Shown: in pieces, positions 27,694 to 36,491 of the stretch | Layout of the letters: each line of letters begins with the position of its first letter | How positions within the stretch are numbered: position 1 is the first letter of the stretch | Program-made: the position numbers and the translations under genes | Notes under the pieces: generated by a model | Database searches by the model: none | Told to the model about the DNA's origin: nothing | Seen by the model: the letters and a program-made list of their open reading frames with translations, nothing else | Origin: a virus | Virus record (IMG/VR): IMGVR_UViG_3300028410_000010 | Span: 1 to 64,000 of that record | Direction: 5' to 3' (one strand) | DNA: 64,000 nt

Positions 27694-29091
27694 ATGTCCG
27701 AGACACAACAAGTGTCAGCAGTCAATACACATTTCAGTCGCTACGACAAGCCATTTCAAGAGAAGATCTTCCAGGCCCTGTTAATGGACAAAGACTGGGC
27801 AGCACAAATGTTAGAAGTATCTAAGCCAGAATACTTTGAACTCAAGTACCTCCAGTATCTAAGTGAGAAGTACTTTGAGCACTTCAGAAACTTCAGAACC
27901 TTCCCAACACTTTCACTACTTGCATCCGTCGTCAAGGAAGATCTAAGAGGCACAAGCAAAGCTTTGCAAGGTCAAGTCATTGATTATCTCACAAGGATCA
28001 AGTTTAATCCTGAATATGGAGATCTTCCCAAGGTCAAAGAGATGGCACTTGCTTTCTGTAGAAAGCAGGCAATGAAAGAGGCGCTAGAATCTGCGGTCGA
28101 CCTTATTGAGACAGGAAATCATGAGCAGGTTGTAAAGATCATGAAAGAAGCTGTTGCAGTCGGCATCCCAGCATCAGTTGGGCACGACTTCAAAGAAGAC
28201 TTCGAGGCACGATTTGTTAAGATGGATAGAAAAGCATGTCCTACTGGTATTCCACAACTTGACAGACAAGACGTGCTAAATGGTGGACTAGGCAGAGGTG
28301 AAATCGGAGTTGTTACAGCGCCTACAGGTGTTGGTAAGTCGCATTTCTTGGTAAATATGGGTGCACAAGCACTAAGAGCTGGAAAAAACGTTCTACACTA
28401 TACGTTTGAGCTTACCGAAACAGCAGTAGGAATCAGATACGATTCTAACCTTTGCGAAATCGATAGCAACGACGTTCAGGACAACAAAGAAGAAATTAGA
28501 GGAAAGTACGACAATCTTGAAATCGGACGCCTGATCATCAAAGAGTATCCAACAGGATACGCCTCAGTTGTTACTCTTAGATCACACATTGAAAAGCTAA
28601 TGATGAAGGGTTTTAAACCTAGTCTGATCTTGATTGACTACGCTGACATTATGAGATCAACACGACGTTACGATTCAATGCGACATGAGCTCAAGCTCAT
28701 TTATGAAGAGCTACGAAACCTTGCACAAGATCTCAATGTACCAATTTGGACTGCATCGCAAGCTAACAGAGAAGCTGCTAATGCTGATGTTGTAGGCCTT
28801 GAAAACATGGCTGAAGCTTATGGTAAGGCAATGGTAGCAGATGTTGTTATCACGCTGTCGAGAAAGGCGTCTGAAAAATCTACGGGACATGGTAGAATGT
28901 TTGTTGCTAAAAATAGAGCTGGACGAGACGGGTTGCTATTTGATGTTATAATGGACACAGCTCAATCGAGAATAACTGTGGTAAATCCAAATGACATGAA
29001 AACCCTCGGCGGTGCTAGTGAACAAAATGAAGCAGATATGAAATCCACGCTGAAGAAGAAGTGGAATGAAGTTAGAAATCAAAAGAATTGA
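27694..29091 (+). CDS. DnaB-type replicative helicase (gp41-like)
   Basis: 465 residues, the normal length. The N-terminal helical domain (1-150) is followed by the RecA-like core: CPTGIPQLDRQ, Walker A APTGVGKS (209-216), HYTFELTETAVG (H1a), Walker B LILIDYADIM around residue 310, and a Q-containing WTASQANREA motif. A hexameric 5'-3' helicase at the fork is expected. AGAGGTC precedes the ATG. The reading order SSB, recombinase, exonuclease, helicase forms a compact replication operon; a helicase loader or primase is not seen in this window. Confidence 0.85.
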   Translation: MSETQQVSAVNTHFSRYDKPFQEKIFQALLMDKDWAAQMLEVSKPEYFELKYLQYLSEKYFEHFRNFRTFPTLSLLASVVKEDLRGTSKALQGQVIDYLTRIKFNPEYGDLPKVKEMALAFCRKQAMKEALESAVDLIETGNHEQVVKIMKEAVAVGIPASVGHDFKEDFEARFVKMDRKACPTGIPQLDRQDVLNGGLGRGEIGVVTAPTGVGKSHFLVNMGAQALRAGKNVLHYTFELTETAVGIRYDSNLCEIDSNDVQDNKEEIRGKYDNLEIGRLIIKEYPTGYASVVTLRSHIEKLMMKGFKPSLILIDYADIMRSTRRYDSMRHELKLIYEELRNLAQDLNVPIWTASQANREAANADVVGLENMAEAYGKAMVADVVITLSRKASEKSTGHGRMFVAKNRAGRDGLLFDVIMDTAQSRITVVNPNDMKTLGGASEQNEADMKSTLKKKWNEVRNQKN

Positions 29092-29099
29092 GGATTTGA

Positions 29100-31583
29100 A
29101 TGTACACATTAGAAGAAGTTACTAAGGCTTCACTGGAATATTTTGACGGCGACAAGTTGGCAGCATCTGTTTTTCCATCGAAGTATTCATTACCTAAACT
29201 TGATCAGCCAGGAATGCTGCTTGAACTAACTCCAAAAGACATGCATAAACGTCTTACTGGAGAATTTTCTAGAGCAGAGTCAAGCTTCGACAACCCTATG
29301 CCAGAGTCCGTTATTGAAGAGCTTCTCTCTTCATGGACAGTTATACCACAAGGATCACCCCTCTCAGGAATCGGGAACAAAGACCAGATTCAGAGTTTGT
29401 CAAACTGCTTTGTCATTGACACACCGAAAGATTCTTATGGAGGCATCCTCTACACTGATCAGGAACAAGTCCAGATTATGAAGAGGCGTGGTGGCGTAGG
29501 CTTTGACATCTCACCAATCAGACCGAAGAACCTTCCTACGTCTAATGCTGCAAGGACAACAGACGGCATTGCAATTTTCATGGACCGATTCTCTAACTCG
29601 TGCCGCGAAGTTGCACAAGGCGGCCGAAGAGGTGCGTTGATGATTACCATCAACTGCATGCACCCAGAGATCATGACGTTCATTGGGATTAAACGCGACA
29701 GAACTAGAGTGACAGGCGCCAATATCTCTGTAAAGTTTACAGACGAATTCATGGAAGCTGTAATAGCAGACGAAGAGTTTACTCTAAGGTGGCCTGTAAC
29801 AGCATCTATTGAAGACGCAGAATGTGTCAAGGTTGTTAAGGCAAAAGAAGTATGGGATGCCTTTGTAGAGGCTGCTTGGGACTGTGCTGAACCTGGTGCT
29901 TTGTTCTGGGATAGAATTACGGAAATGAGTCCAGCTGATTGCTACAAAGATCTTGGATATGAGACAATCTCAACCAACCCATGTGCTGAAATTCCACTAA
30001 GCAAGTATGATAGCTGTCGCTTAATGGTTGTAAACTTGATTAAGTTCGTTGAAAATCCATACACACCGAAAGCTACGTTTGATTTCCTAAAGTTCCGAAA
30101 GGTTGCAGGACAGGCACAACGTCTTATGGACGATCTAATCTTTCTTGAAACAGAGGCAGTTGATAAGATCATTGCTAAGATCAGATCAGATAACGAACCA
30201 GACGATGTCAAAGAGATCGAGCTCAACCTCTGGAAGAAGATCAAAGCAGCAACTCTCGGAGGTCGAAGAACAGGCCTAGGAATTACTGCTCTTGGTGATA
30301 CACTCGCTGCATTAGGAATAAGATATGGGACTGATACATCGATTGAAGTTACTGAAGAGATCTACAAGACGCTTGCTATTGGTGCATACTCTTCTTCAAT
30401 AGTTCTTGCAAAAGAGCGCGGTTCATTCCCAGTCTATGATAGCAAGCTTGAAGAGGGACATAAGTTTCTGAATAGAATCTGGAGTTCACTCCCTGACGAT
30501 ATAAACGAAATGAGAAAGAAGTATGGTCGACGCAACATCGCCCTACTAACTACAGCACCCGTTGGTTCTGTTTCGTGTCTATCTCAGACAACTTCTGGAA
30601 TTGAGCCAGCTTATCTCATCTCGCATGTCAGAAGAAAGAAGATTGTCGATTCCAACTCTGACGTCGTTCCTGATTTTATAGATGACATGGGTGACAAGTG
30701 GGAAGAGTTTAAGGTTTACCATCACGGAGCAAAGAAATGGATGGAGATCAATAACAAAACAGAGATTGATGATACTTGCCCATATGTAGGAGCAACTTCA
30801 AATGATGTCGATTGGTCAAAGTCTGTTGAGGTCCAAGCTGCAGCACAGCGTTGGGTCTGTCATGGAATCTCTAAGACATGCAATCTTCCAAAGGAGGCAA
30901 AGCCCGAATTGATCAGTGAGGTTTACTTGAAGGCATGGGAACTTGGATGTAAGGGGTTTACCGTCTATAGAGATGGCTCAAGAACTGGCGTACTTATCAG
31001 TGATGATGCAAAGCCCGAAGCAGAAACAAAGTTCTCAGAGAACAATGCACCTAAGAGGCCGCTAACCTTAAGCTGTGATATTCATCAAAAGACAATCAAG
31101 GGAGAAAAGTGGACAATTCTAGTTGGGCTTCTCGATGGAAGACCATACGAGCTTCTAGGTGGCCTCTCTAAATTTGTAGAGATTCCTAAGAAGTATAAGC
31201 ATGGAATTATCGAAAAGCATCCACGTAAATCACGTGCATCAATCTATGACCTAATTATGGATAGTGATGAAGACGAATTGAGAATTAAGGATGTTGTATC
31301 TGCATTTGAGAATCCGAATCACTCTTCATTCACAAGGATCTTGTCTCTGTCACTTAGACACGGCGCGCCAATCAACTATATGGTTGAACAGCTTGAAAAG
31401 GGAGATAGAGATATGGATCTCTTCTCTTTCTCTAAGGTTATCGGAAGAGTCTTGAAGACATACATCCAAGATGGAACAAGACCCGGCGGAACTAAGGATT
31501 GCCCTGAATGCGGTGCACCTGACGCACTCCACTATACAGAAGGCTGTGTGATGTGTTCTGCTTGTGGACACGGAAAATGCTAA
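29100..31583 (+). CDS. nrdJ: Class II (adenosylcobalamin-dependent) ribonucleotide reductase
   Basis: 827 residues in a single chain with no R2 or activase gene nearby, which points to class II. Motifs: LSNCFVIDTP (first redox Cys), NPCAEIPLSKYDSCRLM (thiyl-radical Cys and second redox Cys), LLTTAPVGSVSCL and a C-terminal CPECGAPDALHYTEGC then CSACGHGKC, the Cys-rich tail that passes electrons to the active site. It makes deoxynucleotides without needing oxygen but needs host or environmental B12. A thioredoxin gene follows within 300 bases and probably serves as its reductant. It starts 8 bases after the helicase stop. Confidence 0.85.
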   Translation: MYTLEEVTKASLEYFDGDKLAASVFPSKYSLPKLDQPGMLLELTPKDMHKRLTGEFSRAESSFDNPMPESVIEELLSSWTVIPQGSPLSGIGNKDQIQSLSNCFVIDTPKDSYGGILYTDQEQVQIMKRRGGVGFDISPIRPKNLPTSNAARTTDGIAIFMDRFSNSCREVAQGGRRGALMITINCMHPEIMTFIGIKRDRTRVTGANISVKFTDEFMEAVIADEEFTLRWPVTASIEDAECVKVVKAKEVWDAFVEAAWDCAEPGALFWDRITEMSPADCYKDLGYETISTNPCAEIPLSKYDSCRLMVVNLIKFVENPYTPKATFDFLKFRKVAGQAQRLMDDLIFLETEAVDKIIAKIRSDNEPDDVKEIELNLWKKIKAATLGGRRTGLGITALGDTLAALGIRYGTDTSIEVTEEIYKTLAIGAYSSSIVLAKERGSFPVYDSKLEEGHKFLNRIWSSLPDDINEMRKKYGRRNIALLTTAPVGSVSCLSQTTSGIEPAYLISHVRRKKIVDSNSDVVPDFIDDMGDKWEEFKVYHHGAKKWMEINNKTEIDDTCPYVGATSNDVDWSKSVEVQAAAQRWVCHGISKTCNLPKEAKPELISEVYLKAWELGCKGFTVYRDGSRTGVLISDDAKPEAETKFSENNAPKRPLTLSCDIHQKTIKGEKWTILVGLLDGRPYELLGGLSKFVEIPKKYKHGIIEKHPRKSRASIYDLIMDSDEDELRIKDVVSAFENPNHSSFTRILSLSLRHGAPINYMVEQLEKGDRDMDLFSFSKVIGRVLKTYIQDGTRPGGTKDCPECGAPDALHYTEGCVMCSACGHGKC

Positions 31584-31596
31584 AATGGAGTGAAAC

Positions 31597-31878
31597 ATGC
31601 AGCTTAGAAAACTCAAAAGAATCCTCAAAGAGACCAATTGTGAGATAATCAAACTCGATAAAGTAGTTTTCAGATATTGTAATGGAACATTTGCATTGAA
31701 TGAAAACTACGACATACCTTGGTCAATTGGTTCTTTGAGAACATTTCAATTCAAAACTGAGGCTGAAGTCAAAAAGAGATTTAAAAAGAGCAAACTGTTT
31801 GTAAAGTCCTGTCCGGATGATGATAATGGTCTAACAGTTACAGCATTTGAATGGAGACAGAAAAGTGATAGAAGTTAA
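31597..31878 (+). CDS. Small basic unknown protein overlapping thioredoxin
   Basis: 93 residues beginning MQLRKLKRILKETNCEIIKL, a helix resembling the LR-LI-KE type seen elsewhere in the window but less exact. The rest is mixed beta (VVFRYCNGTFALNENYDIPW) with lysine-rich FKTEAEVKKRFKKSKL. The end overlaps the thioredoxin start, so the two are probably co-translated. No family recognised. Confidence 0.5.
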   Translation: MQLRKLKRILKETNCEIIKLDKVVFRYCNGTFALNENYDIPWSIGSLRTFQFKTEAEVKKRFKKSKLFVKSCPDDDNGLTVTAFEWRQKSDRS

Positions 31879-32179
31879 TGATGATAACTTTAAGAAAGAG
31901 GTTTTAGAGGCGGAAGAGACAGTCATTGTCGACTTCTGGGCTAGCTGGTGTGGACCTTGCAAGACGCTTGCAAAAACTATTGAAAAGCTTGAGAGTGCAC
32001 TACCACCTGGAAAGTACAAATTCGTTAAGATAAACGCTGAGGATGAGCCCGCTCTTGCACAGGCATCAAGGGTATCAGGCCTCCCTACAATCATTGTTTT
32101 TGAAAAAGGCGAAGAAAAAAGAAGAAAAGTAGGTGCCTTGCCGTATAATGTTTTATCAGATTTCTTGGAGGGAAAATGA
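31865..32179 (+). CDS. Thioredoxin
   Basis: 104 residues from GTG 31865, chosen because GGAG lies 8 bases upstream and the length then matches thioredoxin; a TTG at 31847 is the alternative. The active site is FWASWCGPCKTL with both redox cysteines, and the cis-proline loop is SGLPTIIVF. It should reduce disulfides, most likely those of the NrdJ reductase two genes upstream. It overlaps the following ClpP-like gene by four bases (ATGA). Confidence 0.88.
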   Translation: MIEVNDDNFKKEVLEAEETVIVDFWASWCGPCKTLAKTIEKLESALPPGKYKFVKINAEDEPALAQASRVSGLPTIIVFEKGEEKRRKVGALPYNVLSDFLEGK

Positions 32180-32781
32180 GAGTTACAACACAGATTATCG
32201 GCAACGAAATAACAGAGTGTAAATTTAGAAGCGTGCCCCTACTCATGAGAGTTTCAAAGTTCGACGAAGAGTCGGCAAAGAAATTTAGTGAATTCATGTC
32301 GAAGGCTCATGAATCAGGTCAGCCTGTTATTCCCATCGTCATCGATTCTTATGGTGGATATGTTGATAGCTTGATCTCTATGATATCTGATATTCAAAAC
32401 GCTGAGAAGCCTGTTGCCACTATTGCTGTGGGTAAAGCTATGTCATGTGGATCATTTCTGCTATCAATGGGAACAGATGGCTATCGATTCATTGACAAGA
32501 ATGCTCGTGTCATGATACACGAAATATCAGGTGGTTCTAGAGGAAAGCACACAGACATTGTAGCTTCTACAGAAGAAATGAAAAGATTGAATGAACGACT
32601 CTTCAAGATCATGGCAAGAAACTGTGGGAAGCCTGAAGACTTCTTTATCAAGGAAATGTTCAAGCGTGGAAACGCAGACTGGTATTTGTCACCTACAGAA
32701 ACAAAAAATCTAGGTATCGCGAACTTCATTAGAGTACCTAAGATGACGCGAACAGTAACAGTAGAAACAAGGTTTGAATAA
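32176..32781 (+). CDS. clpP: ClpP-family serine protease
   Basis: 201 residues, close to bacterial ClpP length. Blocks: PIVIDSYGGYVDSLISMISD (52-71), AVGKAMSCGSFLLSMG with nucleophile Ser90, ARVMIHEISGG with His115, and DWYLSPTETKNLGIANF with Asp168. The full Ser-His-Asp triad is therefore present. Members of this family in phages act either as prohead proteases or with host Clp ATPases. Its place among metabolic genes, far from the tail block, argues against a scaffold protease but does not exclude it; no capsid gene is in the window. It overlaps both neighbours by a few bases. Confidence 0.78.
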   Translation: MRVTTQIIGNEITECKFRSVPLLMRVSKFDEESAKKFSEFMSKAHESGQPVIPIVIDSYGGYVDSLISMISDIQNAEKPVATIAVGKAMSCGSFLLSMGTDGYRFIDKNARVMIHEISGGSRGKHTDIVASTEEMKRLNERLFKIMARNCGKPEDFFIKEMFKRGNADWYLSPTETKNLGIANFIRVPKMTRTVTVETRFE

Positions 32782-33566
32782 TGAAAATCACACCGAGAAT
32801 AGAATTAGTTAGAATTCATAAATCTGTGGTATCGTCTTACCCAATAAACAGTCTTAGACATTCGTTAACATCGCTTTCTAAGCTTAAAACAGGATGGTTT
32901 GTAGCTGAAGCTGAAAGTGCACTTGTCAATTTAAATTCTGCAGTACTTAAAGAGTGCGGAGATCTTAGGATTACGGATGGGCTTAGAGAATTCAAGACAC
33001 AGGCAGAGCTTCGTGATCGCTATATAAGATGGGTCAAAGCAGGGAAGCCTGACAGGTCATCCAGCAAATACGACTCAAAGACCATGAAAAACGTATTTGT
33101 TGCCGAGCCCGGATTCTCTTTCCACAATTCAGGGCGAGCGATTGATATACACGTTGACATGCTAAAGTTTCCAGGTGTTCCAGCCGACAAGCAACTTGAT
33201 AAATTGTGGGAGTTAGCTGTTCCATTAGGTTGGAGACCAGTTATCAAAGGGCCCTGGGAAGGAAAATCAGAATCTTGGCACTTTGACTATATGGGAATCT
33301 GGTCAAAAACCTATGACGTCCTTGGGTATAAAGAAGCTGCGATGTGTGCGTCTCTAGATATTGGTGTCGGAGATTTCTTAAGAGTAAGAAATCGTGCACT
33401 ACAAGCGCAGTTACATCGATGCGGAATGAACGTAGGATCGATTGACGGCTATCTTGGAAAGAAAACCAAGAAGGGATTAGAAGTTTTGGGACTAAGTGAC
33501 AAGACTGCTGACTACACAACGCTTTACAAGATTGAAACAGCAACAGAATACAAGGAACATTTCTAA
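32781..33566 (+). CDS. Endolysin: M15 (VanY-type) peptidase with peptidoglycan-binding domain
   Basis: 261 residues. The M15 zinc-peptidase motifs are FSFHNSGRAIDIH (His115, Asp122) and ESWHFDYM (catalytic Glu164, His167). A C-terminal PG_binding_1-like repeat reads NRALQAQLHRCGMNVGSIDG and YLGKKTKKGLEVLGL (about 205-240). It should cleave peptide bridges in peptidoglycan, most likely for lysis at the end of infection. No signal peptide or transmembrane segment is seen, so it would need a holin; the candidate membrane genes are 26 kb downstream. It overlaps ThyX by one base. Confidence 0.82.
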   Translation: MKITPRIELVRIHKSVVSSYPINSLRHSLTSLSKLKTGWFVAEAESALVNLNSAVLKECGDLRITDGLREFKTQAELRDRYIRWVKAGKPDRSSSKYDSKTMKNVFVAEPGFSFHNSGRAIDIHVDMLKFPGVPADKQLDKLWELAVPLGWRPVIKGPWEGKSESWHFDYMGIWSKTYDVLGYKEAAMCASLDIGVGDFLRVRNRALQAQLHRCGMNVGSIDGYLGKKTKKGLEVLGLSDKTADYTTLYKIETATEYKEHF

Positions 33567-34255
33567 TGAAGATTGAACTATACGAAGACGGAATTGGTGA
33601 AGTAGAACTTATTAGTCACATGGGCACTGACTTAAGCGTTGTTAACGCTGCTCGAGTTTCTTTTGGTGGACAAAAAGGAGAAGTTGACAGTAAAGATGAA
33701 AAGCTTATCAACTATCTTGCCAAGCACAATCATACGTCACCATTCGAGCACTGCACAGCAACATTTAGATTTACAGTGCCACTTTACGTTAGATCACAGC
33801 ATCATCGTCATAGGACATGGGCATACAACGAGATTAGTAGAAGATACACTGACATTAACATGAGGTTCTATGAACCACAAGAGTTTAGAACACAGCATAA
33901 ATCTAACAGACAGGCATCGAACGAAAATGAATTGATCGACCCTGACATTGTTTCACTCGATAACATAAAAACAAAAGCGTCAGAAGCAGTCCTCGTGCAT
34001 CATATACACAGTCTTGCACTTTTTGAAAAATTGCTTGACGCAGGAGTCTGTCGCGAACAAGCGAGAGGAGTATTACCTCAAAATCTTTATACAGAATATT
34101 ATGGTACAGTAAATTTGCATAACTTGATGCATTTTATTAGATTGAGAACCCATGAAGGTGCCCAGTGGGAAATTCAGAAAGTTGCTGAGGCACTAAACAC
34201 AATTGCATTGACATTGTGGCCAGTATCCGTCGCGGCATTTGCAAATAGGACATAA
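33566..34255 (+). CDS. thyX: Flavin-dependent thymidylate synthase ThyX (canonical copy)
   Basis: 229 residues, the normal ThyX length. The signature is RHRTWAYNEISRRY (81-94); the usual RHRxxS serine is alanine here, while the second Ser and RRY are kept. ARGVLPQNLYTEYYGTVN and GAQWEIQKVAEAL supply the remaining dUMP/FAD contacts. It makes dTMP from dUMP with FAD, NADPH and methylene-tetrahydrofolate. It sits within an operon of overlapping genes. A second, divergent ThyX is found at 38726. Confidence 0.88.
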   Translation: MKIELYEDGIGEVELISHMGTDLSVVNAARVSFGGQKGEVDSKDEKLINYLAKHNHTSPFEHCTATFRFTVPLYVRSQHHRHRTWAYNEISRRYTDINMRFYEPQEFRTQHKSNRQASNENELIDPDIVSLDNIKTKASEAVLVHHIHSLALFEKLLDAGVCREQARGVLPQNLYTEYYGTVNLHNLMHFIRLRTHEGAQWEIQKVAEALNTIALTLWPVSVAAFANRT

Positions 34256-34260
34256 CAATA

Positions 34261-34452
34261 ATGATTAAGCCTGGAACGTTAGTATATGCAAACTCATGTG
34301 ATGAAGTTCTGGGCTTTTGTTTAGTTTTACAACTTGTCAAGACAGAATCTATAGGAGCGCTTTATAAATGTTATGCACACAATAGAACCATAATCTATAG
34401 ATACGAAGAAGAAATCAGTGTGATAAGAACTTATACATCGAGCGAAATATGA
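34261..34452 (+). CDS. Tiny SH3-like barrel protein
   Basis: 63 residues with the pattern of short beta-barrel proteins that recurs in this phage: IKPGTLVYAN at the start, GFCLVLQLVKTES, a YKCYAHNRTIIYRYEEE hairpin and a final SVIRTY strand. It matches the GDLV-type family (see 46884, 47062, 47280, 50686, 50889, 51106), with PGTLV in place of GDLV. Function unknown. It overlaps the next gene by four bases. Confidence 0.55.
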   Translation: MIKPGTLVYANSCDEVLGFCLVLQLVKTESIGALYKCYAHNRTIIYRYEEEISVIRTYTSSEI

Positions 34453-34733
34453 AAAAGCTGGTAACTAATAACCCGCTTGCTAACTGTGAAGAGTTTTTCA
34501 TACCGACAGTTAAGACTAAGTGGCAAGGCATTGTGACTATTTCTTCTCGTGCGACAAGAAAGCCAAATGATGCAGACATTAACTTTAAGAAACTCGCACC
34601 CATCGACATTGAGTCTCCAAAAGGCTGGAAGGTGTATCCAGGAAAGTGGGGTAAGTGGCACGTTTCGCAGTACAAAAAGAATAGCGGTTCGTTAGTAGTC
34701 AATTGGCGACGCCGCATACAAAAAGAGGAATGA
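34449..34733 (+). CDS. Unknown small protein rich in Trp and Lys
   Basis: 94 residues, not recognised. It contains IPTVKTKWQGIVTISSRATR, a KGWKVYPGKWGKWHVSQY segment and a basic end (WRRRIQKEE). ATG overlaps the previous stop, and the next gene begins two bases after its stop. Basic and aromatic content could suit nucleic acid binding, but this is only character. Confidence 0.5.
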   Translation: MKKLVTNNPLANCEEFFIPTVKTKWQGIVTISSRATRKPNDADINFKKLAPIDIESPKGWKVYPGKWGKWHVSQYKKNSGSLVVNWRRRIQKEE

Positions 34734-34734
34734 C

Positions 34735-35001
34735 ATGAACGATAGAGAGAAGCAGCTAAGAGCTGTCCAAGACGAGGCATTTGCACTCTTTTCAAGAAAG
34801 AACAAGGACTACGGAGATGCATTTTCCGACTTTGGTCCTGTCGGTGTCTTGGTTAGGATGGGTGATAAGATTCGTAGAATGTCTGCTATCACAAAAAATG
34901 GTGTCTCGCTTGTTGAAGACGAAAGCCTTCGTGATACGCTGATAGACTTACACAACTACGCTGCAATGGCAGTAATGCTAATGGATGAAGACAGTGAGTA
35001 A
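34735..35001 (+). CDS. DUF1599 / nucleotide-modification-associated (Nmad1-type) protein
   Basis: 88 helical residues with the family's pattern: FSRKNKDYGDAFSDFGPVGV, LVRMGDKIRRMSAI, and a C-terminal DESLRDTLIDLHNYAAMAV. The K-x-x-DYG and ESLRDxxxDxxNYxxxA motifs match the DUF1599 family, named for association with nucleotide modification in phages, and related all-alpha NTP pyrophosphohydrolases (MazG-type). Acidic metal-binding positions (E, D, D, N) are kept. Activity on a (deoxy)nucleoside triphosphate is plausible; substrate unknown. Its neighbours include ThyX and two MazG-like proteins. Confidence 0.6.
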   Translation: MNDREKQLRAVQDEAFALFSRKNKDYGDAFSDFGPVGVLVRMGDKIRRMSAITKNGVSLVEDESLRDTLIDLHNYAAMAVMLMDEDSE

Positions 35002-35365
35002 AAAAGTAGATAACGAAGTAATTAATGCACTAATGGAACTCGTCGACCAGTACGTTGCAAGAGATATTAGTAGAGACACACTAAGAGAAAGGTTGAGCAG
35101 CATCAAGATATACCCATCTAATAAGTTTCACAATGAGCTGTTCCGAATCGTTCACGATATCAAGGAGCCTATCAACTCAAAGGAATTTAATCGTGCGTAC
35201 TTTGCGGAGACACTAAAGAATGATGTACGTGAAAGAGTTAAGCCTTTAGCTGATAGAGTTAAGCCTTTAGCTGATAGGGTCGATGAAATATTTGAAGTTG
35301 ATGTAGTTGTCGATATTGTTTCACACCTTATCAAAAAAGACGCTGTAGATGCTGCTGTCCTTTAA
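34985..35365 (+). CDS. Unknown helical protein with a RVKPLAD tandem repeat
   Basis: 126 residues from ATG 34985 (a GTG at 34994 overlapping the previous stop is equally possible). All-helical by eye. Near residue 84 the heptad RVKPLAD occurs twice in a row, encoded by a perfect 21-bp tandem repeat, then degenerates to RVDEIFE. The C-terminus is hydrophobic (VVVDIVSHLIKKDAVDAAV). No family recognised. Confidence 0.5.
   Translation: MKTVSKKVDNEVINALMELVDQYVARDISRDTLRERLSSIKIYPSNKFHNELFRIVHDIKEPINSKEFNRAYFAETLKNDVRERVKPLADRVKPLADRVDEIFEVDVVVDIVSHLIKKDAVDAAVL
35234..35275 (+). repeat. 21-bp perfect direct repeat, two copies, inside a coding region
   Basis: Copies at 35234-35254 and 35255-35275, adding seven residues to the protein. 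The copies are identical, so the duplication is recent or maintained; it could vary in number between isolates. Confidence 0.85.
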
Positions 35366-35615
35366 AGTGCTAAAAGCAGAAATAGGGATTCACATAATTG
35401 ATCAAACAGCAGGATTTATAGCCTTTAGTTTTCTCAATGTTAAAGTTCCCTTTTTTAAGTACAAGCAAAACATGACACTGCATCTGCTTGTAAAACGTAA
35501 GTACTGGACATTCGGCTATCACGAAGATTGGTACGATGGACCTATTCATTCAATTTCTCTAGGTCCGATTTTTACAATGAATACAATGGACTGCTTTGAC
35601 GACGAGATGGAGTAG
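35349..35615 (+). CDS. Unknown beta-rich small protein
   Basis: 88 residues, overlapping the preceding gene by 17 bases. Mostly beta in appearance: FKVLKAEIGIHIIDQTAGF, FLNVKVPFFKYKQ and TLHLLVKRKYWTFGYHED, with an acidic tail. No good ribosome site is visible, so translational coupling is likely. Function unknown. Confidence 0.45.
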   Translation: MLLSFKVLKAEIGIHIIDQTAGFIAFSFLNVKVPFFKYKQNMTLHLLVKRKYWTFGYHEDWYDGPIHSISLGPIFTMNTMDCFDDEME

Positions 35616-35617
35616 TA

Positions 35618-36448
35618 ATGCCAGAAGGCCCTGAAGTTGCGATCGTAGTAGATCAAATCTCACGATTTGTAGAAGGAAGATCAATCACGAAAGTGCAATA
35701 CGCATCAGGAAGATACTCAAGAGAAAAGAAGCCTTTTGGTGATGAAGATCTTAAGTCTTCTCTTCCAGCTATGATTGAAGCTGTTCGTGCCAAGGGTAAG
35801 TTTATTTACTTTCTCCTCGAAGATGCACCTTACATCTTTAATACGCTTGGGATGACAGGAAACTGGTCCATTGTAAAAGACGGAGAGGAGTTTCCAAAAC
35901 ATGGTCATGCTAGATTCACACTTGACAATAATACAACGCTTGTGTTTTGTGATATGCGAAATTTCGGAACACTAAAGTATGTTTCAGAATCCAAAGCTCT
36001 TCAAAAGAAACTTGACAGTCTTGGTTGGGATCCTTTGCGACAAAGCGTATTGCAAAGCAAAAAGTTCATTACAAAAGCTAAGTTGCGTCAAACAAAGAAG
36101 ACAATTGCAGAAGTACTAATGAATCAGAGTTATTTTGCAGGAGTAGGAAATTATATAAAGGCAGAAGTGCTGTATATGTCAAAGATATCACCTAATCGTC
36201 CTGTCTATGATGTATCAGATAAGGAGTGGGAGCTTTTATGCAAAATCATATGTGATGTAATGTCATCAAGCTACAAATACCGTGGAACCACTATAAAGAA
36301 CTACAGGAGCCCTAACGGAAACGAAGGGTCTTTCCAATTTAAGCTAAAAGTTTACGGTAAGAAAGAAGACCCCGAAGGTAACAAGGTAATCAAAGAAACA
36401 ACAAAAGATAAGCGAACTACCCATTGGGTACCGTCAGTTCAAACTTAA
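35618..36448 (+). CDS. mutM: Formamidopyrimidine-DNA glycosylase with a cysteine-less finger
   Basis: 276 residues. MPEGPEV at the start supplies the catalytic Pro2 and Glu3 after Met removal; VRAKGKFIYF carries the conserved Lys, and FAGVGNYIKAEVLY is the helix-two-turn-helix Asn region. The family's C-terminal zinc finger is present in outline (VYGKKEDPEGNKVIKET to THWVPSVQ), but all four cysteines are replaced. Zincless fingers are known in some Fpg/Nei relatives such as NEIL1, so activity may remain. It should excise oxidised purines from phage DNA. Confidence 0.8.
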   Translation: MPEGPEVAIVVDQISRFVEGRSITKVQYASGRYSREKKPFGDEDLKSSLPAMIEAVRAKGKFIYFLLEDAPYIFNTLGMTGNWSIVKDGEEFPKHGHARFTLDNNTTLVFCDMRNFGTLKYVSESKALQKKLDSLGWDPLRQSVLQSKKFITKAKLRQTKKTIAEVLMNQSYFAGVGNYIKAEVLYMSKISPNRPVYDVSDKEWELLCKIICDVMSSSYKYRGTTIKNYRSPNGNEGSFQFKLKVYGKKEDPEGNKVIKETTKDKRTTHWVPSVQT

Positions 36449-36491
36449 ACAAATAAGACAGAAGAATTAAGATAGTCAAATAGGAGATAGT

